Origin: Candidatus Peregrinibacteria bacterium Greene1014_49
GTDB lineage: Bacteria; Patescibacteriota; Gracilibacteria; Peribacterales; Peribacteraceae
Direction: 5' to 3'
DNA length: 32,095 nt
NCBI GenBank assembly: GCA_007376635.1
Contig: VMGQ01000001.1
Span: 1-32,095, forward strand
Shown: one piece after another, positions 1 to 7,862 of the stretch
Layout of the letters: every line of letters starts with the position of its first letter
Position numbering within the stretch: position 1 is the stretch's first letter
Position numbers and translations under genes: made by a program
The notes under the pieces: model-generated
Told to the model about the DNA's origin: nothing
What the model saw: the letters and a program-made list of their open reading frames with translations, nothing else
The model's database searches: none

Positions 1-917
1 CTGCAGAAGCAATCGGAGGATCCCGGGATTTGGTCAGACCAGAAAGCAGCCAATGCACTGTTTGCTGATCTCCGATCTCTGAAGAAAACTTGGGAACCGG
101 TGAGTACTATGCTTGCGGAAGTGAACGATCTTTTGGAATTAACCGCGCAAGCGGCACTGGGAGATCTTGCCGATCTGGAAAAGGAATATGCGAAGCTCGA
201 AACGCAATGGAAATCAGTCGAGACGCAGCTCTATCTCTCTGGAGAATACGATGCGGGCAACTGCTACATCACCATCAGTGGCGGAGCTGGCGGTACCGAA
301 GCCCAGGACTGGGCAGCAATGCTTCTAAGAATGTATCTGCGGTACTGCGAACGCCAGGGGTGGAAAACGGATCTGGTGGATAAAACAGATGGACAGGAAG
401 CGGGAATAAAAACCGCAACGATCTATATTGAGGGATCAATGGCCTACGGATACTTGAAATGTGAACGCGGCACACATCGCCTTGTACGTCTTTCTCCTTT
501 TAATGCTAAAAGCCTACGCCAGACAAGCTTTGCTCTTGTAGAGGTTCTGCCAGAGATTGAAGAAACAGAAGTGGCAATCAACCAAAGCGATCTCCGAGTC
601 GATACCTTTCGCAGCGGCGGCGCCGGAGGACAGAACGTGAACATTCACAGCTCCAGAATCGCGCACGCGCCTTAGGCATACTCCGGGCAAAACTTCTCGA
701 GAAACAAGAGGCTGCAGATTTGGCGACGAAGAAAGAATTAAAGGGCGCAACGAAAAGCGCAGACTTCGGTCAACAGATACGGAGCTACGTTCTGCATCCG
801 TACCAGATGGTAAAAGATCTCCGTACGGATACGGAAACAAGTGATACGCAAGGAGTGCTGGATGGAGATATACAGCAATTTGTGGATGCGGAGCTGAAGA
901 GGTTGGCGAAAGGATAG
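1..917 (+). pseudogene. prfB: Peptide chain release factor 2 (RF2), 5' end outside window, with internal deletion and frameshift
   Basis: RF2 reads UAA and UGA stops in the ribosomal A site and triggers peptide release. Frame 1 is open from base 1, so the start is upstream of the window. The stop-codon recognition tripeptide SPF (bases 493-501) marks RF2 rather than RF1, and the catalytic GGQ (625-633) is present. After GGQNVN the frame reads RIAHAP and hits TAG at 673-675. The expected continuation resumes in frame 3 from about base 669 as [11 protein letters not shown], through [18 protein letters not shown] to TAG at 915-917. Compared with E. coli RF2 from memory, about 20 residues after the GGQ loop are missing. 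The frame change implies a deletion of 3n+1 bases. UGA stops are used nearby, so loss of RF2 would be harmful. An assembly or sequencing error is therefore as likely as true decay. Confidence 0.9.
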
Positions 918-920
918 ACG

Positions 921-1006
921 GAGACCAATGAAACCAAGGAGACCAAGGAACAGAATCTGTTCATGTAAAACGTCTGTTCCTTGGTTTCATTGGTCTCCTT
1001 GGTTTC
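921..1006. repeat. Long inverted repeat built from 9-nt units, downstream of prfB
   Basis: Arms 921-954 and 973-1006 are 34 nt long and match at 29 of 34 positions, with an 18-nt loop. Each arm is made of near-identical 9-nt units of the type CCAAGGAGA / CCAATGAAA, so the arms can pair in more than one register. It lies 3 nt after the prfB stop. It may end or stabilise the prfB transcript, although no U-tract follows it directly on the plus strand. Confidence 0.75.
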
Positions 1007-1008
1007 CT

Positions 1009-1035
1009 AAAAAAAGACCCCCGTTTTCACGGAGG
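1009..1035 (-). terminator. Rho-independent terminator of the histone gene
   Basis: Read on the minus strand, a CCTCCGT / ACGGGGG stem (one G-U pair) with a GAAA loop is followed by TCTTTTTT. It lies about 25 nt past the stop of the histone-like gene at 1061. Confidence 0.75.
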
Positions 1036-1060
1036 CCTTTTGATTCCGAGAATCAGATCT

Positions 1061-1231
1061 TTACAGATCGCACGGGCGAACAGTCTTGCGACCGTTGTCG
1101 CTGGCGCGCTTCACTGCTGCCTTGAGAGCAGCCTCGAGAAATGCGCTTGCTGCCTCAGCGAGGTCACCAGCAGCCATCATGTTGTGCTTCTTGACAACTT
1201 CCTTGATTTTCGAAGCGACGACGTAGGACAT
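1061..1231 (-). CDS. Small bacterial histone-fold protein (DUF1931-like), 56 aa
   Basis: This gene is below the length cutoff of the ORF track. The 56-residue product begins MSYVVASKIKEVVKKHN and ends GRKTVRPCDL. Both ends match what I know of the DUF1931/bacterial histone family: a VVASK(I/V)KE first helix, a long central helix (LAEAASAFLEAALKAAVKRA), and the terminal NGRKTV(R/K)xxD strand-loop that contacts DNA in histone folds. One histone fold is about 60 residues, so this is a single-fold protein expected to dimerise and bind DNA as a nucleoid protein. The ATG at 1231 is the first start after an in-frame TAG. No Shine-Dalgarno sequence is visible. A T-tract hairpin follows the stop. The gene stands alone between prfB (opposite strand) and tRNA-Ser. 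The family call is by motif recognition only. Confidence 0.8.
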   Translation of the reverse strand: MSYVVASKIKEVVKKHNMMAAGDLAEAASAFLEAALKAAVKRASDNGRKTVRPCDL

Positions 1232-1452
1232 GAAATAAGGGGGGAAGAAGTAGACGGCGAGATACTAGCAGTCAAAACCCCCTCTGCAAGCTAAAAATCC
1301 ACGTCTAATGGTGAATTCGGCTTGGCAAAAGCAATTGACGGAATAGGCGTTTTGCTAGGGATTACATAACATATAAGCCATTTTGACTCATTCTTTCCGC
1401 TATCCCATAAGAAAAAGCGGAGAAAGTGGAAATGGTGAGATTATTTATGGAA

Positions 1453-1543
1453 TGGCGGAGAGAGAGGGATTCGAACCCTCGAGACCCTTTTGGGGCCTAC
1501 GCGATTTCGAGTCGCGCGCCTTCGACCACTCGGCCATCTCTCC
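1453..1543 (-). tRNA. tRNA-Ser(CGA)
   Basis: On the minus strand, the acceptor GGAGAGA pairs with TCTCTCC, followed by discriminator G and an encoded CCA (1455-1453). The anticodon stem CGCGA/TCGCG encloses the loop CTCGAAA, giving anticodon CGA (reads UCG). The T arm contains GGTTCGAATCC. A long variable arm, typical of class II tRNA-Ser, lies between the anticodon stem and T arm. The length of 91 nt including CCA fits tRNA-Ser. Confidence 0.95.
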
Positions 1544-1599
1544 AGCAGAGAGATTCTACAGGAGGAAAGATGGATACAAACACATCGAACAACGTTTTC

Positions 1600-1746
1600 G
1601 TCGCCCCTGAACAATTCCGTCGCGCTTCACCGCGAAGCAGGGGGGTCAAAAGCGCGCTGTCTGACGAGCGAGCCGCAGCGAGCGAGGAGTTCGCGCTTTT
1701 GCCCCTGCGAGCGGTATGAAGCGCAGGAATTGTTCACCGGGCGACA
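1600..1746. repeat. Large imperfect palindrome, REP/MITE-like intergenic element
   Basis: The left side (1600-1657) and right side (1690-1746) are imperfect inverted copies. The best-conserved blocks are TGAACAATTCC (1608-1618) against GGAATTGTTCA (1726-1736), GCGCTTCA against TGAAGCGC, and CAAAAGCGCG against CGCGCTTTTG. The centre contains GAGCGAGCCGCAGCGAGCGAGGAG, itself almost self-complementary. I recall near-identical intergenic sequence from unrelated bacterial phyla, where it produces spurious ORFs. The ORF-track entries over this stretch look like such artefacts. No transposase is present. Confidence 0.8.
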
Positions 1747-1759
1747 CGCTTTTCTTTGC

Positions 1760-1793
1760 GGTACTTTCTTTTGGCAAGACAAAAGAAAGTACC
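1760..1793. repeat. Perfect 14-bp inverted repeat
   Basis: GGTACTTTCTTTTG (1760-1773) is perfectly inverted at 1780-1793 around a 6-nt loop. It follows the larger palindrome at 1600-1746 directly and probably belongs to the same element. No gene is visible between the tRNA and the terminator at 1881. Confidence 0.85.
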
Positions 1794-1880
1794 AACCTAA
1801 TCGCATAGGGACGCGCAGGAAGAATCGTGCGCTGGGAAAATATTGCACGCGTACAGCGCCAAGTTTGCACCCGTAGCGTC

Positions 1881-1905
1881 AAAAACCGCACCCCAGTAGG
1901 GGTGC
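1881..1905 (-). terminator. Rho-independent terminator of the VirD4-like gene
   Basis: On the minus strand a perfect 7-bp stem GCACCCC-TACT-GGGGTGC is followed by GGTTTTT. It lies 15 nt beyond the stop codon at 1921. Confidence 0.9.
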
Positions 1906-1920
1906 TCTGGTGGGATGCTG

Positions 1921-4161
1921 TTAGATAAGAGGTTCTTCAAATCTTTCCTCCACCCCCATTTCATCCTCCGCAGGCGGCGCACTTGCGGATTCATCCCACT
2001 TCTTGAGCATCTTTTCCACCTCTACCCTTGGAGCCGCGTACTTGCGACGAGATTCGGCGAGAATCTGTGCGGAGCAATCGTCAGTAACTTTCGGCACGTC
2101 AATGGTGCGACCAGAAAACGCTTCGCGGCTTTCACCGGCAACGGACATCTTGCAGTAAAACTCCCGGACACCCAGGTTGATGATGTCGCGCTCTTTGAAA
2201 ACGGGGTTGTATTCTTTCTCCAAAATCTGGGCATCTTCAGCACCGACGCGGAAGCTGATCATCGAACCGACGTTGCCGAAGACCGTTTCGCGGATCTTGC
2301 TACTCAGCTGCCCCATGTACTGGTGCGCGATTGTGAGATTCAAGTGATACTTGCGCGCTTCGGAGAGAATTTCGTAGAAGGTATCGGTCGCGAAGTTCTG
2401 GAACTCGTCGATGTAGAAGTAGAAATCTGGCCGCTTCTCTTCTGCAGTATCGGCTCGGCTCATGGCCGCCTGGTACATTTTTGTGATGATCATGGAACCA
2501 AGGAGCGAGGAGTTTTCCTCTCCTAGAAGACCTTTACTCACTTTCATGAGCAGAATTTTTTTATTGTCCATGATATCGCGGATATCGAACTTCGTTTCCA
2601 CCTGTCCGATGATATTGCGGATCATATTTGTGGCGACGAGCTGACCCACTTTATTCAGCAACGGCGTAATCGCCTCGGCATCGAATTTCTCGCTCCATGC
2701 GGCAAACTCCGAAACCCAGAAGCTCTTCACCACGTTATCCTCGATATGCGCAACGATCTTCTGGCGATAGTTTTTATCCGTGAGCATTTTGAGAATGCTC
2801 AGAACAGTGGTGTTTGGGCTATCAAGAAGAGCGAGTGTTGTATAGCGAAGAACGTGCTCCAGTCTGTACGTCCAGTTATCGCCAAAGAGCTTTTTAAAGA
2901 TATCAAGGAAACCGATCGTCAGCTGCATCTTGTAGGCCTCGTCAACTTTGCTGAGGGGATTAAACGCAATGGGAAACTCCGTATCCGCCGGATCAAAGAG
3001 CACCACATCTTTTATGCGTTCTCTAGGGACATAGCGCAGCACCGCATCGACCAAATCGCCGTGCGGATCCAAGACAGCAACGCCGTGGCCTGCATGCATA
3101 TCCGTATGGATAACGAGCTCTAAGAGTTTGGATTTTCCAGAGCCGGATTTCCCAACAAGATAGAGGTGCCGGCGTCGATCCTCGCGCCTAACACCAAAGG
3201 GAACGAAGCTGCCGTGATAATTGGTGACACCAAAGGCTGAGACCCCGGACTCCCCTGCTTTAGGTAAGTCATGAGGAGGATCGGATTTGCGGGAAAGCAC
3301 GTGCACGATATGCGGAACAATATCCGCGTTGGGGAAGTGATACAGCGTCGCTGCTTCCTTGGCGCTCAAGGTAAACCCCTTCCCAAGTGTGCGCGAGCGA
3401 TACCGATCCATGAAGGCTTGCCCCGTTTGAAAGCGCCCTGCGGCAAATCCGTTGATGTCGGTATCATTGAAATGGAAAAAGCTGTTCACCACAGCATTGA
3501 GCTTAAGCTGTGCTTCTTCGGCAGAAGCCGCAACGTAGCCGCACCGAATGGTTGCAAGAAAGGGCTTGCTCTTCTCTTTTTCATGCGCAGCGGCACTTCG
3601 CCGATCGGCAATGCCTGATCTCCCCTCTTTGCGCATGCGATCACGGATGGAGAATGCTTTTCGCACCTTCGACATCCGGTACCGGAGTGTGTGGAAGAAG
3701 TGATACGCGGCAGTGTCATCCTCAGGTTCAATGACGATTTGCACCCACACCTGTTCAGTTTTGCTGATTTTGCTGATAACCGAAAACAGTCGCGACTGAC
3801 TGTCTTCCTCGTACTGATCATACGTGCGAATAGGAAACACATCCTTCTCGAGGAGCTTGAGCTCCACTCCCGCAACGTGCTGCGTCGTTGCATCAAACGT
3901 CGATGTGTAGTCTTGTGTCTCGCGAATTTCAGCCTCGGGAAATGTGGCGTAAATCAACCCTTCGATCGTCTCCTTGAACTTCTCGTCCATCACCGCATAG
4001 AAGTACGTGTACTGCGCAAGTCCGAAGAATTCAAAGGAGAAGTGCTCCCCGGTCACGGTATTGCGCAGACTCAGCAGAAGTTCCTGGAATTTGGATTCCC
4101 CTTTTTTCTCGCCTTCTTTCCCTTGTGGCACGATGATGTGGAGATACCGGAGATTTGCCAT
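1921..4161 (-). CDS. VirD4/TraD-like ATPase (type IV secretion coupling-protein family)
   Basis: The product has 746 residues. An N-terminal region of about 320 residues without a recognised domain precedes a P-loop ATPase: Walker A GKSGSGKS near residue 340, then VAVLDPHGDLVD, and Walker B FYFYIDEFQNF near residue 580. A sensor-like IAHQYMGQL segment follows, as in TraM-recognition-site VirD4/TraG/TraD proteins. Such hexameric ATPases pump DNA or protein substrates at the membrane. No transmembrane segment is obvious and no other conjugation gene is in the window, so the partner machinery is unknown. A free-standing ATPase of this type is, as I recall, common in CPR genomes. The ATG at 4161 is supported by the plausible N-terminal strand MANLRYLHIIVP. 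A strong terminator follows the stop. Confidence 0.85.
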   Translation of the reverse strand: MANLRYLHIIVPQGKEGEKKGESKFQELLLSLRNTVTGEHFSFEFFGLAQYTYFYAVMDEKFKETIEGLIYATFPEAEIRETQDYTSTFDATTQHVAGVELKLLEKDVFPIRTYDQYEEDSQSRLFSVISKISKTEQVWVQIVIEPEDDTAAYHFFHTLRYRMSKVRKAFSIRDRMRKEGRSGIADRRSAAAHEKEKSKPFLATIRCGYVAASAEEAQLKLNAVVNSFFHFNDTDINGFAAGRFQTGQAFMDRYRSRTLGKGFTLSAKEAATLYHFPNADIVPHIVHVLSRKSDPPHDLPKAGESGVSAFGVTNYHGSFVPFGVRREDRRRHLYLVGKSGSGKSKLLELVIHTDMHAGHGVAVLDPHGDLVDAVLRYVPRERIKDVVLFDPADTEFPIAFNPLSKVDEAYKMQLTIGFLDIFKKLFGDNWTYRLEHVLRYTTLALLDSPNTTVLSILKMLTDKNYRQKIVAHIEDNVVKSFWVSEFAAWSEKFDAEAITPLLNKVGQLVATNMIRNIIGQVETKFDIRDIMDNKKILLMKVSKGLLGEENSSLLGSMIITKMYQAAMSRADTAEEKRPDFYFYIDEFQNFATDTFYEILSEARKYHLNLTIAHQYMGQLSSKIRETVFGNVGSMISFRVGAEDAQILEKEYNPVFKERDIINLGVREFYCKMSVAGESREAFSGRTIDVPKVTDDCSAQILAESRRKYAAPRVEVEKMLKKWDESASAPPAEDEMGVEERFEEPLI

Positions 4162-4175
4162 TTGGACGGAAGAAT

Positions 4176-4187
4176 AATAGGCCTATT
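4176..4187. promoter_or_regulatory. 12-bp palindrome upstream of the VirD4-like gene
   Basis: AATAGGCCTATT is a perfect palindrome 14 bp before the ATG at 4161. It abuts a TATTAT sequence that could be the minus-strand -10 element. It may be a repressor site; this is inference. Confidence 0.35.
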
Positions 4188-4218
4188 CTGTTCCCCTGCT
4201 AGCCAATATTGAAGAATA

Positions 4219-4247
4219 TTGACAGGCAAGCAGCATAATTTTATTTT
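4219..4247 (+). promoter_or_regulatory. Sigma70-type promoter of the metalloprotease gene
   Basis: TTGACA (4219-4224), a 17-bp spacer, then TATTTT (4242-4247). The predicted transcript start is about 25 nt before the ATG at 4278. Confidence 0.6.
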
Positions 4248-4277
4248 ACGCATAAGCCGCAGTATTGCTCAGAAAGA

Positions 4278-5009
4278 ATGCGCCATCGCACACTCGAACA
4301 TCGGCAACAATTGAAGCTCAAGGAGACCACTGTCTCCCCAGTGAATAGCGGTCAGTACCGGTCACGTGGAAGAATTCAAAAAATACTCTTGCCCTATGAT
4401 CAGGTTGGCCAAAGAACTCCCCAAGTACGATGGTATCCGCCTCGCCCTGAAGGCGCTTCGCAAAACCACCCTCGTTTCCACATCGGATCACCGGGGGAAG
4501 GATTTGTACATCCTCTAGCTCCTGCTGAAATACAGGATCGTATCGCATGTTTCCCTGCTCAATTACGCGATGCCATCCAAAAGCGTCTGCACCATATCGT
4601 CTTGCCTACACATACGCAAAAACATGAGCAGAAAGAATGTTATGGAATGCATTGGGGATCATCCATCTATTTGTTCCCCGTGGAAAAAGATGGATTGGAA
4701 ATATGCTCAGCTCTTCCACATCCATTGATGCTCCAGGAGACACAACGCTTTGGTGCGAAATGGTTGTACGACGCTCAGGAAAAGAAATGGATCTGCCATT
4801 GGACAGACAGAGCCATGACCGATTTTTACCGTGAAAATGTTTTCCCGCATGAAATCGGCCATCTCCTCGATGATCGCAATACCTCTTTTCATGACCGGGA
4901 ACGATATGCCAATGCTTTTGCGATTGAACACGGGCAAGCTCCCGAATGTTTTCCGGGACGGAAAAAGCCGCACAACAATCGGAAGAATAGGAGGCACCAT
5001 GCAGTGTAA
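4278..5009 (+). CDS. Putative zincin-type metallopeptidase with HEIGH motif
   Basis: The predicted product has 243 residues. The clear signature is FPHEIGHLLDDRN followed by a downstream glutamate in RERYANAFAIEHG. HExxH supplies two zinc-ligand histidines and the catalytic glutamate; the downstream E would be the third ligand, as in gluzincin-like or minigluzincin folds. A compact domain with WGSSIYLFP and FGAKWLYDAQEKKWICHW precedes it. The N-terminal 75 residues are rich in Arg, Pro and Gln and look less protein-like. The true start may therefore lie further in, or the N-terminus may be frameshifted: another frame at about 4397 reads MIRLAKELPKYDGIRL. No signal peptide or membrane segment is seen, so it is probably cytoplasmic. 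Substrate unknown. Confidence 0.65.
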   Translation: MRHRTLEHRQQLKLKETTVSPVNSGQYRSRGRIQKILLPYDQVGQRTPQVRWYPPRPEGASQNHPRFHIGSPGEGFVHPLAPAEIQDRIACFPAQLRDAIQKRLHHIVLPTHTQKHEQKECYGMHWGSSIYLFPVEKDGLEICSALPHPLMLQETQRFGAKWLYDAQEKKWICHWTDRAMTDFYRENVFPHEIGHLLDDRNTSFHDRERYANAFAIEHGQAPECFPGRKKPHNNRKNRRHHAV

Positions 5010-5011
5010 AC

Positions 5012-5185
5012 CTACACACCTTGACGATACTTCTTTCGCAAAGACCTCTCTGCAATGCGGAATTCGCCAAACTGCGCGATGACTTTTGCTGCGTCATTTC
5101 GCGTTGTTTCCTTCAAAAGTTGGGTGTGCGCTTCCGGCCGCAATGCGGGAGATCCAACTGTTGGTGGATGCGATACTTCGGACAT
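5012..5185 (-). CDS. Small hypothetical protein, 57 aa
   Basis: This ORF starts 16 nt after the stop of Cys-rich gene A on the same strand, so it could be the second gene of that unit. The C-terminal half (LLKETTRNDAAKVIAQFGEF, then RIAERSLRKKYRQGV) looks like amphipathic helix with a basic tail, which makes a real protein plausible. The annotated 73-residue version starts inside gene A; the internal ATG at 5185 is preferred. It resembles no family I recognise. It could still be a chance ORF. Confidence 0.35.
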   Translation of the reverse strand: MSEVSHPPTVGSPALRPEAHTQLLKETTRNDAAKVIAQFGEFRIAERSLRKKYRQGV

Positions 5186-5201
5186 AAAAAAGGGGGAAGA
5201 A

Positions 5202-6878
5202 TTAATAGATTTCAGCTCGGTAACACTCTTCACACATCACTGTCTCCGTACGACCTGGAGCATATGTCGTCTCCATCCCCTTCCCGCATTTGGCGCATGC
5301 TCGATCCCAGAGCTTTCGTGGGTTCCTGAGCTTCAACCGCTCCATATAGCGGCAATCCGGACAAAGCGACGGTACTGGGACAATTTGCTGCCGATAGAAT
5401 GCGAGCTCCTGGGGAATGATTCGGTAATTGCGGGTGCATGCGCTACACGCAAGAATTTCTTCCGTGATACTTTCGGAAACATCGGTGATCTTCTCTGGAA
5501 CAGCCGCTGTTTGCGGACGGAAATCGCGAATGTCCTTTGCACGCCAGAGGAATCCCTTTGCGCGCGCCTGCTCTTCTGTAAGCGGGAAATATTCATTGGC
5601 AACCGACTCGTTATAACCGAATGGCGATAATGAAACAGGGAAGAATTGCCCGAATTCACTCGCCTTCTTCATGGCATCAATAATCTTCGGAACCAATGCT
5701 TCATATTCCTCTTCCGTGTACTGCTTATTAAAGATGCAATGCTTTTTCCGTGTGAGTCCCGAACATCCGAAACAATCGGAACAGCTGAAGCAGTACTCGC
5801 AGTAGAGAAGACGTTGTGAATGGAACACGTAGAGACAGTACGCGACGGTGTGTGCCTCGATTGTTCCGAGCGTCTCATAACAGAGCTCCGAGCGGACGTA
5901 CATGTTGCTGCTGTGATAGATATCTTTCGGCTCTACGCCTACTTGCACAGAACGGCAGTCCTGGCCATTGGTGACGTCGTAGCAATCAATGCAGTTGCGA
6001 GAGTTTTCGATCGCATCGCCGGTACACCCTTCGCAATTCACGACGTTGGCATATTTATGCACCATTTTTTTCATGGCATCTTTCCAAAGTTTCTGCATTT
6101 CCTGTGCACGTTGTAATGATCCGCGGAATGTTGCGGTGCGCTTCACGTATTCTTCCTTAGAGAGCGGCTGATTCATGAAATGATATTCCTTGTGATCGAG
6201 ATTGGTGCAGAGGCAGCAGTTCCGGCAACCGCGGAGATTGCTACTGAAGAAACAATCTTGGCAATTTTGGCTGTGACTGAGCCATTGGCACCCGTAGCAC
6301 TTCGTACAGCTGAAGGCTTCGTAACAGAGATCACTGTCGTACACGTAGCTGCAATCAATAGAATTCTTACATCGCTGCAGGAGCTTTCCGTAGTAGCAGT
6401 CCTCGCAGTATTCGGAGGAATTGATCAGGTAGCAATTCTTGCAGTACCCCGTCCCCGTCGTGAACCCCGAGTTTTCGTTCCCAAGACTGATGAGTGCCAT
6501 GCGTGGCACATCACGCTGCAACGCGGCGAACTGGTCGAAGAATGAACGGTTCAGATCGTAGTCGCGGCCATAACTCATCGGATCCCACGCATCGCTCTTC
6601 CACTCTTCCTGGGAATAGATCTTGAGTGGTTCTCCGATGATCGAGCCAGGGGCATAGATCGAGACAATGTCTTTTCCGGAGAATGATGAACGGTTTTTAG
6701 AGAGGAACCGTTCGTTACGGTGACATGTGCGCTTCTGTGTGCGGCAATCGGGACAGATTTCCGGCAATGGCAGATGTATTTGGGACTTCCCGAACCGGAA
6801 GAGCATCTTTGCGAGAAATGCCTCTTCATCCGGGGTGACCACGAAGCCGTTTTTACAGATTGCACAGGATCGTTCCAT
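5202..6878 (-). CDS. Cys-rich double zinc-ribbon protein, paralog A
   Basis: This 558-residue member shows the family layout. Residues 1-90 form an N-terminal zinc module. Residues about 140-250 are Cys array 1, closed by an RGCRNC..KEYHFMN cap. After a helical linker comes Cys array 2 (about 290-390), closed by DCFGC..KKHCIFNKQYTEEEY. A helical segment with FGYNES follows, then a C-terminal zinc module. The N-terminal module keeps CAIC and CPDC but has lost the second cysteine set (RSSFSGK). The C-terminal module keeps all four pairs: CSAC, CPDC, CAKC and CEEC. No signal peptide or membrane span is seen, so a cytoplasmic metal-binding protein is inferred. The function is unknown. ATG 6878 gives MERSCAIC, aligned with the other paralogs; the longer ORF-track start adds a non-conserved leader. 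It is divergent from a TrmB gene. Confidence 0.85.
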   Translation of the reverse strand: MERSCAICKNGFVVTPDEEAFLAKMLFRFGKSQIHLPLPEICPDCRTQKRTCHRNERFLSKNRSSFSGKDIVSIYAPGSIIGEPLKIYSQEEWKSDAWDPMSYGRDYDLNRSFFDQFAALQRDVPRMALISLGNENSGFTTGTGYCKNCYLINSSEYCEDCYYGKLLQRCKNSIDCSYVYDSDLCYEAFSCTKCYGCQWLSHSQNCQDCFFSSNLRGCRNCCLCTNLDHKEYHFMNQPLSKEEYVKRTATFRGSLQRAQEMQKLWKDAMKKMVHKYANVVNCEGCTGDAIENSRNCIDCYDVTNGQDCRSVQVGVEPKDIYHSSNMYVRSELCYETLGTIEAHTVAYCLYVFHSQRLLYCEYCFSCSDCFGCSGLTRKKHCIFNKQYTEEEYEALVPKIIDAMKKASEFGQFFPVSLSPFGYNESVANEYFPLTEEQARAKGFLWRAKDIRDFRPQTAAVPEKITDVSESITEEILACSACTRNYRIIPQELAFYRQQIVPVPSLCPDCRYMERLKLRNPRKLWDRACAKCGKGMETTYAPGRTETVMCEECYRAEIY

Positions 6879-6915
6879 AGGAAGAACGTAAAGATAGTGA
6901 TTAAAGTACAAGAAT

Positions 6916-6944
6916 CTTATATAATGGTGAAAATCACCTGTGAA
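6916..6944 (-). promoter_or_regulatory. Promoter of Cys-rich gene A
   Basis: Minus strand: TTCACA (6944-6939), a 17-nt spacer, then TATAAG (6921-6916). The -35 box overlaps the GTGAA-N6-TTCAC inverted repeat (6940-6955), so a bound regulator could block or recruit polymerase here. Confidence 0.55.
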
Positions 6945-6966
6945 GTGTTCTTCACGAGTAACAACA
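6945..6966 (+). promoter_or_regulatory. Operator-like box in front of the first TrmB gene
   Basis: The box GTGTTCTTC...AACAACA recurs almost identically before the second TrmB gene (9903-9925). In both places it ends 3-4 nt before the ATG. The inverted repeat GTGAA-N6-TTCAC overlaps its left part. A TATAAT at 6920-6925 would put the box in the 5' leader of the TrmB mRNA. Probable binding site of the TrmB proteins (inference). Confidence 0.5.
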
Positions 6967-6970
6967 CGAT

Positions 6971-7729
6971 ATGCTTACGGACTACCTTAAAACTCTTGGC
7001 CTCACAGAGAAGGAAACCCACATCGTTCTTGCACTTGCAGAACTTGGTGTACAGCCGGCTTCGGCAATCGCGCGTCGTACCGGTCTCGATCGCGTAACAG
7101 CCTATAAAAATCTTCACAAACTCGCAGAGCTTGGTTTTGTGCGCATCTATTTCCGCGATGCTGTGCAGTGTTTCGGTCTCGAGAGTATGGAAGTGATCGA
7201 GGGAAAGCTCCGTGATCGCTCGGAGTACGCGAGAGTGCTTCTCGAAAAATTTCCCACCGCAGCACAGCTTTTGAAATCTCTCGGAGGACAGGAAGGATCT
7301 GTTCCTGAATTGGAAATGTTTGAAGGAGCATCGGGGCTCAAGAGCCTGTTCCGGGATCTGCTCTTCGAACTCAAGAGCCAAAAGATTGAACAATTGCGCG
7401 TGCTCACATCAAATACCTATGAAGAACGTATTGATGATCCGGAGTTACCCGGAATCCTGAAATCCTTCTTTAAAGACCTGCAGGAACGCGGTATCCACAT
7501 TGAATATTTTGAGGCAACGGGCGGCATGGTCCCCGAACGGTTGCGAAATCTCGGAGAATCAAACCCAATGGAGGAAATGCTACGCGCGCAGGGAACGACG
7601 AATGTGTTTGTCGCTGGATCGGCGGTCTATCTCGCTTCGTACCGGGGTAGCAAAATAGGGCTGAAACTTAAGCATCATGATCTGAGTCAGATTTTTCATT
7701 TTTTGTTTGACGTTCTTGGGAAAACATAG
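6971..7729 (+). CDS. TrmB-family transcriptional regulator 1
   Basis: The product has 252 residues. The N-terminal winged helix-turn-helix starts MLTDYLKTLGLTEKE, with the recognition region ASAIARRTGLDRVTAYKNLHKL at about 30-55. A short coiled-coil stretch follows, then a C-terminal ligand-sensing domain of TrmB type (about residues 110-245, including FEGASGLKSLFRDLLFE and TNVFVAGSAVYLASY). TrmB proteins usually bind small molecules, often sugars, and repress or activate adjacent genes. It is transcribed away from gene A with 92 bp between the two starts and probably controls it and itself. It is clearly a paralog of the gene at 9929. The ligand is unknown; the local partners are metal-binding proteins, so a metal- or redox-linked signal is possible. 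Confidence 0.88.
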   Translation: MLTDYLKTLGLTEKETHIVLALAELGVQPASAIARRTGLDRVTAYKNLHKLAELGFVRIYFRDAVQCFGLESMEVIEGKLRDRSEYARVLLEKFPTAAQLLKSLGGQEGSVPELEMFEGASGLKSLFRDLLFELKSQKIEQLRVLTSNTYEERIDDPELPGILKSFFKDLQERGIHIEYFEATGGMVPERLRNLGESNPMEEMLRAQGTTNVFVAGSAVYLASYRGSKIGLKLKHHDLSQIFHFLFDVLGKT

Positions 7730-7787
7730 GAAATATTCACGTGTTCTTTTTGATCATAGAACCGGAATTTTGTTTTTGTGATGCGGA

Positions 7788-7806
7788 AAATACGATTATC
7801 GTATTT
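7788..7806. promoter_or_regulatory. 19-bp palindrome upstream of the coiled-coil gene
   Basis: AAATACGA-TTA-TCGTATTT is a perfect inverted repeat 57 bp before the ATG at 7863. No T-tract follows, so an operator is more likely than a terminator. Confidence 0.5.
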
Positions 7807-7862
7807 CTCGTCAATGCAACACGGCAAGACATCTATTATCCACATGTTACACTCGTGTCCCA

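Noticed and set aside
1-675. Programmed +1 frameshift of prfB as the cause of the interrupted frame
   Set aside because: The known prfB frameshift is near the N-terminus (about codon 25), whereas this break is after GGQ and comes with loss of about 20 conserved residues.
1383-1876. Plus-strand ORFs of 75-128 aa over the tRNA and palindromes
   Set aside because: They are read-throughs of the antisense of tRNA-Ser and of the REP-like palindromes; the sequences are low-complexity Arg/Ser-rich and begin inside the tRNA.
1921-4161. Integrated conjugative element suggested by the VirD4-like ATPase
   Set aside because: No relaxase, VirB4, integrase or attachment repeats are visible; a lone ATPase and a nearby tRNA are not enough.
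5055-5630. 191-aa plus-strand ORF opposite the 3' end of gene A
   Set aside because: Antisense of a conserved Cys-rich coding region; similar antisense ORFs occur opposite every paralog because of its codon composition.
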